This document shows positions 26,575 to 34,236 of a DNA stretch of 43,636 nt, piece by piece (within the stretch, counting starts at the first letter, position 1; each line of letters starts with the position of its first letter). This DNA is from Pseudomonadota bacterium (GTDB lineage: Bacteria > Pseudomonadota > Alphaproteobacteria > Reyranellales > Reyranellaceae): assembly GCA_020160955.1 (NCBI GenBank), contig JAIUOX010000032.1, positions 1 to 43,636 of the forward strand. The letters run 5' to 3'. Both the position numbers and the translations under genes were made by a program. The notes under the pieces were generated by a model that saw only the letters and a program-made list of their open reading frames with translations, was not told the DNA's origin and ran no database searches.

Positions 26575-28419
26575 ATGGCCGAGGCGAGCAACGGCAAGAG
26601 CAACGGCGCCGCGCCGGGCACCGTGAACATCGGCGGCAACGCCTACACCATCATCGACCACGAGTACGACGTCGTCGTGGTGGGCGCCGGCGGGTCCGGC
26701 CTGCGGGCGACCTTCGGCATGGCCAGCAAGGGCTACAAGACGGCCTGCATCACCAAGGTGTTCCCGACCCGCAGCCACACCGTGGCGGCGCAGGGCGGCA
26801 TCTCGGCGGCGCTCGGCAACATGGGCCCGGACGACTGGCGCTGGCACATGTACGACACCGTTAAGGGTTCCGACTGGCTCGGCGACCAGGACTCGATCGA
26901 GTACATGTGCCGCGACGGCATCCCGGCGATCATCGAGCTCGAGCACTTCGGCGTGCCGTTCTCGCGCACGCCCGAGGGCAAGATCTACCAGCGCCCGTTC
27001 GGCGGCATGACCACCGAGTTCGGCAAGGGCATCGCGCACCGGACCTGCGCCGCCGCCGACCGCACCGGCCACGCCATCCTGCACACGCTGTACCAGCAGT
27101 CGCTGCGCAACCACGCCGAGTTCTTCATCGAGTACTTCGCGCTCGACCTGATCATGGACGACGGCGTGTGCCGCGGCGTCATGGCGTGGAACCTCGACGA
27201 CGGCACGATCCACCGCTTCCGCGCCCACCAGGTGGTGCTGGCGACCGGCGGCTACGGCCGCGTCTACCAGACCGCGACCTCGGCCCACACCTGCACGGGT
27301 GACGGCGGCGCCATGGTGCTGCGCGCCGGCCTGCCGCTGCAGGACCTCGAGTTCGTGCAGTTCCACCCGACCGGCGTCTACGGCGCCGGCTGCCTGATCA
27401 CCGAGGGCGTCCGCGGCGAGGGTGGCTACGTCACCAACGCCAACGGCGAGCGCTTCATGGAGCGCTACGCGCCGTCGGCCAAGGACCTCGCGTCGCGCGA
27501 CGTCGTCAGCCGCTCGATGACCATCGAGATCCGCGAGGGCCGCGGCTGCGGTCCGAACAAGGACTACATCGAGCTGCACATCGAGCATCTCGACCCGAAG
27601 ATCATCCAGGAGCGCCTGCCCGGCATCGCCGAGACGGCGCGCATCTTCGCCGGCGTCGACGTGACCCGCCAGCCGATCCCGATCCTGCCGACCTGCCACT
27701 ACAACATGGGCGGCATCCCGGCGAACTATCACTGCGAGGTGATGACCATCAAGGACGGCAACCCGAACACCCCGGTGCCCGGCCTGATGGCGCTGGGCGA
27801 GGCGGCCTCGATCGGCGTCCACGGCGCCAACCGCCTCGGCTCGAACTCGCTGCTCGAGCTGGTCGTGTTCGGCCGCTCGGCCGCCAACCGCGTCGAGCAG
27901 CTGATGAAGCCGGGCGAGAGCCACAAGGATCTCAAGGACGCCGGCGCCAACTCGATCGAGCGCCTCGACAAGGCCCGCCACGCCAACGGCGGCACGCCGA
28001 CGGCGCAGCTGCGCGCGCTGATGCAGAAGACCATGCAGAACGACTGCGCGGTGTTCCGCACCACCAAGAGCCTCGCCGAGGGCTGCGCCAACATGGACAA
28101 GGTGTTCGCCGGCAAGGACGACATCCGCGTCAAGGATCGCTCGCTGATCTGGAACTCCGACCTCATGGAGACGCTGGAGTTCCAGAACCTGATCATCCAG
28201 GCGCAGGGCACGATCTACTCGGCGGCCAACCGCCACGAGAGCCGCGGTGCCCACGCGCACGAGGATTTCCCCGAGCGCGACGACAAGAACTGGCTGAAGC
28301 ACACCGCGGTGTGGGTCGACGAGAAGACCGGCAAGACCCGGATCGACTATCGCCCCGTCAACCTCCAGCCGATGAGCAACGACGTCCAGTCGTTCCCGCC
28401 CAAGGCCCGCGTGTACTAA
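26575..28419 (+). CDS. sdhA: Succinate dehydrogenase flavoprotein subunit
   Basis: The 614-residue catalytic subunit oxidises succinate to fumarate with covalently bound FAD. The dinucleotide motif is GAGGSG (37-42); H68 in [11 protein letters not shown] is the expected FAD-linking histidine; substrate-site segments include [26 protein letters not shown] and [18 protein letters not shown]; the C-terminus has [18 protein letters not shown]. About 20 residues rich in Ser, Asn and Gly precede the usual start, a modest extension. The start ATG has a GGAGG site overlapping the end of sdhD. A longer open frame upstream is out of phase with sdhD and not real. Confidence 0.97.
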   Translation: MAEASNGKSNGAAPGTVNIGGNAYTIIDHEYDVVVVGAGGSGLRATFGMASKGYKTACITKVFPTRSHTVAAQGGISAALGNMGPDDWRWHMYDTVKGSDWLGDQDSIEYMCRDGIPAIIELEHFGVPFSRTPEGKIYQRPFGGMTTEFGKGIAHRTCAAADRTGHAILHTLYQQSLRNHAEFFIEYFALDLIMDDGVCRGVMAWNLDDGTIHRFRAHQVVLATGGYGRVYQTATSAHTCTGDGGAMVLRAGLPLQDLEFVQFHPTGVYGAGCLITEGVRGEGGYVTNANGERFMERYAPSAKDLASRDVVSRSMTIEIREGRGCGPNKDYIELHIEHLDPKIIQERLPGIAETARIFAGVDVTRQPIPILPTCHYNMGGIPANYHCEVMTIKDGNPNTPVPGLMALGEAASIGVHGANRLGSNSLLELVVFGRSAANRVEQLMKPGESHKDLKDAGANSIERLDKARHANGGTPTAQLRALMQKTMQNDCAVFRTTKSLAEGCANMDKVFAGKDDIRVKDRSLIWNSDLMETLEFQNLIIQAQGTIYSAANRHESRGAHAHEDFPERDDKNWLKHTAVWVDEKTGKTRIDYRPVNLQPMSNDVQSFPPKARVY

Positions 28420-28441
28420 GGCGAAGTTTCGAGAGGAAGCG

Positions 28442-29221
28442 ATGGCTGAGTTCGCACTGCCCGCCAATTCCAAGATCGGAACGGGCGAAACCTACAAGGC
28501 GCCGACCGGCGCCAAGAACATCCGGACGTTCAAGGTCTACCGCTGGACGCCGGAAGACGGGAAGAACCCGCGTGTCGACTCCTACGAGGTCGACATGGAC
28601 AGCTGCGGCCCGATGGTCCTGGACGCGCTGATCAAGATCAAGAACGAGATGGACAGCTCGCTGACCTTCCGGCGGTCGTGCCGCGAGGGCGTCTGCGGCT
28701 CGTGCGCGATGAACATCGACGGCGGCAACACGCTGGCCTGCACCAAGTACATTGCCGACGTGAAGGGCGACATCAAGATCTACCCGCTGCCGCACATGCC
28801 GGTGGTCAAGGACCTGGTGCCCGACCTGACCGTGCCGTACGCCCAGCTGCAGTCGATCGAGCCGTGGCTCAAGACGACGACCCAGCCGCCGACCCGCGAG
28901 CGCCTGCAGTCGCCGGAGGAGCGCGCCAAGCTCGACGGCCTGTGGGAGTGCATCCTGTGCTTCTGCTGCTCGACCTCGTGCCCGTCCTACTGGTGGAACG
29001 GCGACCGCTACCTCGGTCCGGCGATCCTGCTGCAGGCCTACCGCTGGCTGGCCGACAGCCGCGACGAGGCCAAGGGCGAGCGCCTCGACCAGCTGGAGGA
29101 CCCGTTCCGGCTGTACCGCTGCCACACCATCATGAACTGCACGAAGACGTGCCCCAAGCACCTGAACCCGGCGAAGGCGATCGCCGAGATCAAGAAGCTG
29201 ATGGTCGAACGCACCGTTTAA
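28442..29221 (+). CDS. sdhB: Succinate dehydrogenase iron-sulfur subunit
   Basis: A 259-residue SdhB with all cluster ligands: [2Fe-2S] C80, C85, C88 and C100 ([13 protein letters not shown], then LACTKY); [4Fe-4S] C170, C173, C176; and [3Fe-4S] C180, C227, C233 with C237 completing the set ([11 protein letters not shown] and [11 protein letters not shown]). It carries electrons from SdhA to the quinone site. It follows sdhA by 22 bases with an AGAGGAAG site, and closes the operon. Confidence 0.97.
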   Translation: MAEFALPANSKIGTGETYKAPTGAKNIRTFKVYRWTPEDGKNPRVDSYEVDMDSCGPMVLDALIKIKNEMDSSLTFRRSCREGVCGSCAMNIDGGNTLACTKYIADVKGDIKIYPLPHMPVVKDLVPDLTVPYAQLQSIEPWLKTTTQPPTRERLQSPEERAKLDGLWECILCFCCSTSCPSYWWNGDRYLGPAILLQAYRWLADSRDEAKGERLDQLEDPFRLYRCHTIMNCTKTCPKHLNPAKAIAEIKKLMVERTV

Positions 29222-29271
29222 CGGGCGCGTTCTTTGCTATGCTGGCCCCATCACAACCGATGGGGTCAGGG

Positions 29272-30297
29272 ATGCTTCGGAAAATTCTCGCCGTAACGGC
29301 GTTCACGGGCGCGGCCGCCACGGCCGCGCTGCCGGCCTCGGCCGGCCAGACGTTCGACGCGGTCAAGGCCAAGGGCTTCGTCCAGTGCGCGGTCAACACC
29401 GGGCTGGCCGGCTTCTCGATGGCCGACAGCCAGAGCAAGTGGACCGGCCTCGACGTCGACCTGTGCAAGGCGATCGCCGCCGCGATGTTCGGCGACGCCG
29501 AGAAGGTCAAGTTCACGCCGACCACCGCGCAGCAGCGCTTCGTCGCCCTGCAGTCGGGCGAGGTCGACGTCATCACCCGCAACGCCACCCAGACGCTGCT
29601 GCGCGACACCTCGCTCGGCTTCAACATCGCCGGCGTGAACTTCTACGACGGCCAGGGCTTCATCGTGCCGGCCAAGAGCGGCATCAAGAGCGCCAAGGAG
29701 CTGAACGGTGCGACGGTCTGCGTGCAGCCCGGCACCACCACCGAGCTCAACCTCGCGGACTACTTCCGCAAGCAGAAGATGAGCTTCAAGCCGGTGCTGA
29801 TCGAGAAGCTCGACGAGCTGCTGCAGGCCTATGCCGCCGGCCGCTGCGACGCCTACACGACCGACGCCTCGGGCCTCGCCGCGGTGCGCGTCGGCCAGCT
29901 CGCCGGCAAGGGCGAGCACACCATCCTGCCCGAGCGCATTTCCAAGGAGCCGCTGGGCCCGATCGTGCGCCACGGCGACGACCAGTGGTTCGACCTCGTG
30001 AAGTGGACCCTGATGGGCATGATCGAGGCCGAGGAGATGGGCATCACGTCGAAGAACGTCGACGAGATGCTGAAGAGCGAGGACCCGTCGATCAAGCGCT
30101 TCCTCGGCGTCTCGCCCGGCTTCGGCAAGGCGGTCGGCGTCGACGAGAAGTGGATGTACAACGTGATCAAGCAGGTCGGGAACTACGGCGAGAGCTACGA
30201 GCGCAACGTCGGCACCGCGACCCCGCTGAAGCTCGAGCGCGGCCAGAACGCGCTGTGGACCAACGGCGGCCTGATGTACGCCATCCCGTTCCGTTGA
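29272..30297 (+). CDS. aapJ: AapJ-like amino-acid ABC transporter binding protein
   Basis: A 341-residue periplasmic protein. The signal peptide MLRKILAVTAFTGAAATAAL ends near PASAGQ. The mature part matches general L-amino-acid binding proteins: GFVQCAVNTGLAGFSMAD, WTGLDVDLCKAIAAAMFGD, VKFTPTTAQQRFVALQSGEVDV, and DTSLGFNIAGVNFYDGQGF. AapJ delivers a wide range of L-amino acids to AapQMP; those genes are absent here, so the gene is orphaned or they lie elsewhere. I choose the ATG directly before LRKILAV because it gives a proper signal peptide; two upstream ATGs in frame would lengthen it by 4 or 11 residues. A long palindrome follows the stop codon. Confidence 0.88.
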   Translation: MLRKILAVTAFTGAAATAALPASAGQTFDAVKAKGFVQCAVNTGLAGFSMADSQSKWTGLDVDLCKAIAAAMFGDAEKVKFTPTTAQQRFVALQSGEVDVITRNATQTLLRDTSLGFNIAGVNFYDGQGFIVPAKSGIKSAKELNGATVCVQPGTTTELNLADYFRKQKMSFKPVLIEKLDELLQAYAAGRCDAYTTDASGLAAVRVGQLAGKGEHTILPERISKEPLGPIVRHGDDQWFDLVKWTLMGMIEAEEMGITSKNVDEMLKSEDPSIKRFLGVSPGFGKAVGVDEKWMYNVIKQVGNYGESYERNVGTATPLKLERGQNALWTNGGLMYAIPFR

Positions 30298-30302
30298 TCG
30301 GT

Positions 30303-30372
30303 GAAAGGTCCCTCGCTCACGCTCGGGATGACAAGGAAAGCCTGTCATCCCGAGCGAAGCGAGGGACCTTTC
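30303..30372. repeat. Long palindrome between convergent genes, resembling a dispersed repeat
   Basis: The arms GAAAGGTCCCTCGCT...GGGATGACA and TGTCATCCCGAGCG...ACCTTTC are complementary over 14 plus 14 bases, with a 3x2 bulge and a 9-base loop. The right arm runs into the stop codon of the serine hydrolase gene. The core TCATCCCGAGCGAAGCGAGG is, as I recall, a repeat found many times in various bacterial genomes. It may serve as a two-way terminator for both converging genes. Confidence 0.75.
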
Positions 30373-31972
30373 AGTCAACTCGATCGAACCGCATCTTCTT
30401 GATGCGGCCGGTCGACACCTCGATCGCGACGATCCTGCCGGCGCGGTCGCGGACGAGGTGGGCGAGCTGGGTGCCCTTGATCCAGCCGCCGGCCATCTCG
30501 GTCTCCACCGTGTCGGCGTCGAGGCCGCGCACCGTCCACGGCGCGCCGCCCGAGACCAGCGGGCCGCTCACCGCCACCGTCCAGTCGTCGCCCGTCCGGG
30601 CGAACTCCCACGCCGCGCCGCTGTCGGCCGAGACGTAGCGGCCGGCGAGGCCCGCCGGCACCGCCTTGCGCTTGCCGAGCTTCGCGAACGGCAGCACGCG
30701 GCCGGCGCCGAGGTCGACGCGCAGCCCGCCCTTGCCGGGCTTCAGCCTGAACTCGAACGAGCCGCGCTCGGCGCCCAGCCAGCCGTCGGCGCGGCGGCCC
30801 AGCACGAACGGCATCCCGTTCTGCGTCACCACCGCCTCGCCGTCGCGCCACGCCAGGTCGAACAGCGACGGCTCGTCGGCGTTGAACCAGGTGCCGGCGT
30901 GCGGCCGGATCTCGTCGGCGGTGATCGGCGCCGGCGCCGGCCTGGCCCGCCGGTCGCCTTCCAGCGCCAGGCTGGCGATGGCATGGGCCTGCCGCCACGG
31001 GTCGATGCTGGCGAGGTTGGCGATCACGATCACCGTCAGGTCGGCCGCCGGCACGCGCAGGAACTCGGTGCGGAAGCCCGGCCACAGGCCGCCATGGCCG
31101 ACCGTCTCGAGACCGCGCACCGCGCCGACCTGGACACCGCGGCGATAGGCGTTGGCATGCCCGCCGGCGAGCGGCTTCACGGCGGTCAGCTGCGCCGGCA
31201 GCGTCTTGCCCAGCACCGGCTTGTCGTAGTGGCGGCTCCAGATCAGCAGGTCCTCGACCGTCGAAGTCAGGCCGCCCTCGCCGCCCTGCGGGTAGGCATG
31301 GGCGGCGCGGCGGAAGCCCGCCTTGGCGTCGCCGAGGTAGCCGGTCGCGAGGTGCGGGATCACCGCGTCGATGTCCGGTTCCAGTTGCGTCGCGGTCATG
31401 CCCAGCGGTCCGAACACGCGCTCGGCCAGGAAGGCGCCCAGCGGCTTCCCCGCCAGCTTCTCGACGATCAGGCCGAGCAGCAGGAAGTTGGTGTTGCTGT
31501 AGAGGAAGCGGCTGCCCGGCGCGAAATTGAGGTGGCCGTTGCGCGCCGCCGCGGCGAGGAAATCCTCGGCGCGCGCCGGCTTGTCGAGCCCGTGGCCGCC
31601 CAGCCGCAGCAGTTCGAGGAAGTCGGGCAGGCCGCTCGAATTGCGCATCATCTGGTCGATCGTGACCGGCAGCGGCTTCAGCGCGCGCAGGTAGCGGTGC
31701 GGCGGCGCGGCGAGGTCGAGCTTGCCCTCGGCCGCCAGCATCAGCGCCGCGGTGACGGTGAACTGCTTGCTGACCGAGGCGATGCGGAAGCGGGTGTGCG
31801 GCGCGATCGGCACCTCGTGCTCGAGGCTGGCGAGCCCGTAGCCCTTGCACAGCGCGATCTCGCCGCCCTGCGCCACGGCGACGACGGCGCCCGGCGAGCC
31901 GGGCTGGGTGTAGCGGGAAAACAGCGCGTCGACGCGCTGTTCGAGCGACAGGAAAGACAGGGATTTCGACAT
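30371..31972 (-). CDS. Serine hydrolase, beta-lactamase/D-aminopeptidase type (S12)
   Basis: Residues about 10-340 form a class C-type penicillin-recognising domain: S66-V-S-K69 (SxxK), Y158-S-N160 (YxN) and VGHGG in place of KTG. Residues about 355-533 continue as beta-rich sequence that could be two lipocalin-like barrels. At 533 residues the length and layout resemble Ochrobactrum D-aminopeptidase rather than a plain beta-lactamase. No signal peptide is visible, so it is probably cytoplasmic, which also argues against a beta-lactamase role. It may hydrolyse D-amino-acid peptides or esters. The convergent partner is an AapJ-like binding protein, and the palindrome between them reaches its stop codon. 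Confidence 0.85.
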   Translation of the reverse strand: MSKSLSFLSLEQRVDALFSRYTQPGSPGAVVAVAQGGEIALCKGYGLASLEHEVPIAPHTRFRIASVSKQFTVTAALMLAAEGKLDLAAPPHRYLRALKPLPVTIDQMMRNSSGLPDFLELLRLGGHGLDKPARAEDFLAAAARNGHLNFAPGSRFLYSNTNFLLLGLIVEKLAGKPLGAFLAERVFGPLGMTATQLEPDIDAVIPHLATGYLGDAKAGFRRAAHAYPQGGEGGLTSTVEDLLIWSRHYDKPVLGKTLPAQLTAVKPLAGGHANAYRRGVQVGAVRGLETVGHGGLWPGFRTEFLRVPAADLTVIVIANLASIDPWRQAHAIASLALEGDRRARPAPAPITADEIRPHAGTWFNADEPSLFDLAWRDGEAVVTQNGMPFVLGRRADGWLGAERGSFEFRLKPGKGGLRVDLGAGRVLPFAKLGKRKAVPAGLAGRYVSADSGAAWEFARTGDDWTVAVSGPLVSGGAPWTVRGLDADTVETEMAGGWIKGTQLAHLVRDRAGRIVAIEVSTGRIKKMRFDRVD

Positions 31973-32044
31973 GCAGGGCAGTCAAGCCAACGGGCTCGCG
32001 GATGTAAAGCGGGCTCGCTACGCTTGGCCAAAGGGAGATGCCGC

Positions 32045-32866
32045 ATGGGTCACGAGAGCGATCGCAGGTTCGTCAAGGTCGAGAAGGGGTTGGGGCCGCA
32101 GGGCCGCATCGCCATCGTGCGCTTCGACCGCGGCGACAACGTCAACGCGTTCAGCCAGCAGGCGATGCGCGAGCTGCGCGACGTCACGCGCGACTTCGAG
32201 GACGACCTCGAGACCTCGGTGGTGATCCTGACCGGGTCGGCCCGCGCCTTCTCGGCCGGCTTCGACCTCAAGGACCCCGAGGGCCAGGCGCGGCAGGCCG
32301 CGTCGATCGGCGAGCGGGTCCATCGCCAGCGGCTGGGGCCGAAGATGTCGCGCGCCTGGGAGGAGATGGAGCCGGTGACGATCGCGGCGATCGAGGGTCA
32401 CTGCATCGGCGGCGGCGCGGCGCTCGCGGTGTCGCTCGACTTCCGCTTCTGCGGCCGCAGCGCCCACTTCCGCATCCCCGAGGTCGAGCTCGGCATGAAC
32501 ATGAGCTGGGGCTCGCTGCCGCGCATGATCGCCCTGATGGGGCCGGCGCGCACCAAGCAGGCGGTGATCCTCGCCTCCGACCGCATCTCGTCGGCCGACG
32601 CGCTGGACTGGGGCCTGGTCGAGAAGGTGGTCGAGGACGGCCAGGCGCTGGCCGCCGCGATGGCCTTCGCCGAGCGCATCGCCGCCCAGCCGCCGCTGCC
32701 GGTGCGCATGACCAAGACCACGATCAACCGCTTCACCACGGCGCTGCACGCGCTGGGGTCGCACATGGATGCCGAGCAGAACGTGCTGACCGGACTGACC
32801 GAGGATTACCGGGAAGGAACGACGGCGTTCCGCGAGAAGCGCAAGCCGGTGTTCCGCGGCCGCTGA
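32045..32866 (+). CDS. Enoyl-CoA hydratase/isomerase-family protein (crotonase fold)
   Basis: The 273-residue protein has the crotonase core: SARAFSAGFDLKDPEG with the oxyanion-forming backbone, IEGHCIGGGAALAVSLDFRF, and RIPEVELGMNMSWG. In classical enoyl-CoA hydratase two glutamates act; here the first position is alanine (A126 in GGGAALA) while the second is kept (E146 in IPEVELG). It may therefore be an isomerase or another crotonase. AGGGA precedes the ATG. It converges on the DUF1289 gene with a 7-base gap. The reading frame upstream is antisense to the serine hydrolase gene. Confidence 0.88.
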   Translation: MGHESDRRFVKVEKGLGPQGRIAIVRFDRGDNVNAFSQQAMRELRDVTRDFEDDLETSVVILTGSARAFSAGFDLKDPEGQARQAASIGERVHRQRLGPKMSRAWEEMEPVTIAAIEGHCIGGGAALAVSLDFRFCGRSAHFRIPEVELGMNMSWGSLPRMIALMGPARTKQAVILASDRISSADALDWGLVEKVVEDGQALAAAMAFAERIAAQPPLPVRMTKTTINRFTTALHALGSHMDAEQNVLTGLTEDYREGTTAFREKRKPVFRGR

Positions 32867-32873
32867 AGCCGGA

Positions 32874-33050
32874 TCAGCGGCCCGGCAGCTGGTCGATGAC
32901 GCGTTGCCGCGCCGCGTCGTCCATCGCCATCCAGCGCGCGATCTCGTCGACCGTGCGCTTGCAGCCGAGGCAATGGCCGCTCTTGGGATCGAGCGTGCAG
33001 ATGCCGATGCAGGGCGACAGGACCCGTCGCGCGGGCGGGGCGTCGGCCAT
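32874..33050 (-). CDS. DUF1289 small cysteine-rich protein
   Basis: A 58-residue protein with the DUF1289 pattern: SPCIGICTLDPKSGHCLGCKRTVDEIARWMAMDD. Its four cysteines (CIGIC and CLGC) could bind a metal or Fe-S cluster. Function is unknown, though the family is widespread in proteobacteria. It begins 8 bases after phaR and shares its strand, so they are probably one transcript. The long open frame extending upstream in this phase covers phaR antisense or out of phase and is not real. Confidence 0.85.
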   Translation of the reverse strand: MADAPPARRVLSPCIGICTLDPKSGHCLGCKRTVDEIARWMAMDDAARQRVIDQLPGR

Positions 33051-33058
33051 CGTCCGGC

Positions 33059-33742
33059 TCAGGGCTTCTTGCTGAGTTCGGCGAGCTGGTTCTGCAGTTC
33101 GTCCAGCTTGCGCTTGAGGTCGTCGATGCGGCCCTCGCCGACACCGCCGGCCGGGTCGGTCGCGGCGGCGGGCGCGTCGGAGCCGCCGGCGTGGGCGGGG
33201 CCGCCGGGCATCGGCCCGCCCGGCATGGGCATCCCCGGCATCGGCACACCGGGACCGCCCGGCGTGCGCTGGAACGGGTTGAACATGCGCATGGCCTGCT
33301 CGAACATCGCCATGTTCTGCTTGCCCATCGATTCGAACTGCTGGAACGGGTTGAACCCGAACGCGTTCTGCAGGTAGCTGCGCATCTGTTCCTGGTTGCG
33401 CGCGAACTGCGTCATCGACATCTCGAGGTACTGCGGCACCACGCCCTGCAGGCTGTCGCCGTAGAACGAGATCAGCTGGCGCAGGAACGGGATCGGCAGC
33501 AGCGTCTGCCCGCCCTTGCTCTCTTCCTCGAAGATGATCTGGGTCAGCACCGGGCGCGTGATGTCGTCGCCGGTCTTGGCGTCGTAGACCACGAAATCGG
33601 TCTTGTCCTTCACCATCTGCGACAGGTGATCGAGAGTCACGTAGGCCGAGGTCGCCGTGTTGTAGAGCCGCCGGTTCGCGTACTTCTTGATCACCACCGG
33701 GGCCGGCTTGGGGCCGCCCTCGGTACCTGCCTGATCGGCCAT
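33059..33742 (-). CDS. phaR: Polyhydroxyalkanoate synthesis repressor PhaR
   Basis: The 227-residue protein has the PHB/PHA accumulation regulator DNA-binding domain at residues 16-76 (IKKYANRRLYNTATSAYVTL) and the adjacent PHB_acc region with QTLLPIPFLRQLISFYGDSLQGVVP. The middle is rich in Met, Phe and Gln (residues about 100-160), followed by a Gly-Pro-Met-rich linker and a C-terminal coiled coil ending LDELQNQLAELSKK. PhaR senses PHA by binding granules and represses phasin genes. AAGGAG lies ahead of the chosen ATG; a frame extension of 14 codons lacks such a site. It is divergent from the small coiled-coil protein and PHA synthase. Confidence 0.93.
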   Translation of the reverse strand: MADQAGTEGGPKPAPVVIKKYANRRLYNTATSAYVTLDHLSQMVKDKTDFVVYDAKTGDDITRPVLTQIIFEEESKGGQTLLPIPFLRQLISFYGDSLQGVVPQYLEMSMTQFARNQEQMRSYLQNAFGFNPFQQFESMGKQNMAMFEQAMRMFNPFQRTPGGPGVPMPGMPMPGGPMPGGPAHAGGSDAPAAATDPAGGVGEGRIDDLKRKLDELQNQLAELSKKP

Positions 33743-33870
33743 TACGCAGCGCTCCTTGCCGGACGCGAGTGAACGTCCGTTCATGGCGGACGGGAAACCT
33801 TACCGCCGATGCCGCAGTGCGACAAGGTTGGGTTTGCGCCTGCGAAAGCAGCGTTCCTGCGACGATCGGG

Positions 33871-33876
33871 TATAGT
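33871..33876 (+). promoter_or_regulatory. -10 element immediately before a possibly leaderless gene
   Basis: TATAGT ends 6 bases before the ATG of the small coiled-coil gene, so transcription would start at or near the A of that ATG, as in leaderless mRNAs. I see no matching -35 and no ribosome site. The call rests on the hexamer and its position only. Confidence 0.35.
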
Positions 33877-33882
33877 GCGCCC

Positions 33883-34236
33883 ATGGCCTCGGAAACCGAC
33901 GACAAGGGCACCGACGAGAGCGGCGATCTCGATCGCCTCGCCCGGCGTTATCTCGACCTCTGGCAGAGCCAGCTGTCCGGGCTGGCCGCCGACCCGGCCG
34001 TCACCGAGCAGATCGCCCGGCTGTTCGCGGCCGCCAACAGCCAGATGGCGAACGCGATGCAGGCCGCGCAGGGAGCCCCCAATGCCTCCTTCTTCTCCGC
34101 CCCGCCGGCTGGGACCACGGCCGCTGCCGCTGCACCTGGGAACCGCCCTGATGACGTGGGCGAGCTGCGAAAGCGCGTGGAAGCTCTCGAAGCCCGGGTC
34201 GCCGAACTCGAATCCCGGCTCGCCGGCCGCGCCTGA
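33883..34236 (+). CDS. Small coiled-coil protein, possible PHA synthase subunit (PhaE/PhaR-subunit-like)
   Basis: The 117-residue soluble protein has a helical N-terminal part (LDRLARRYLDLWQSQLSGLA and ARLFAAANSQMANAMQAA), a Gly-Ala-Pro linker and a C-terminal coiled coil (GELRKRVEALEARVAELE). The arrangement resembles a shortened PhaE, the partner of class III PHA synthases, which in Allochromatium is about three times longer. The synthase-like gene overlaps its last 86 bases in another frame, so the two are co-expressed. It diverges from phaR, whose product ends in a similar coiled coil. Identification as a PHA synthase subunit is inference from context. Confidence 0.7.
   Translation: MASETDDKGTDESGDLDRLARRYLDLWQSQLSGLAADPAVTEQIARLFAAANSQMANAMQAAQGAPNASFFSAPPAGTTAAAAAPGNRPDDVGELRKRVEALEARVAELESRLAGRA

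Noticed and set aside
26458..28473. Minus-strand frame of about 670 codons opposite sdhA
   Set aside because: Antisense to one of the best conserved proteins in the window; no independent signal for translation.
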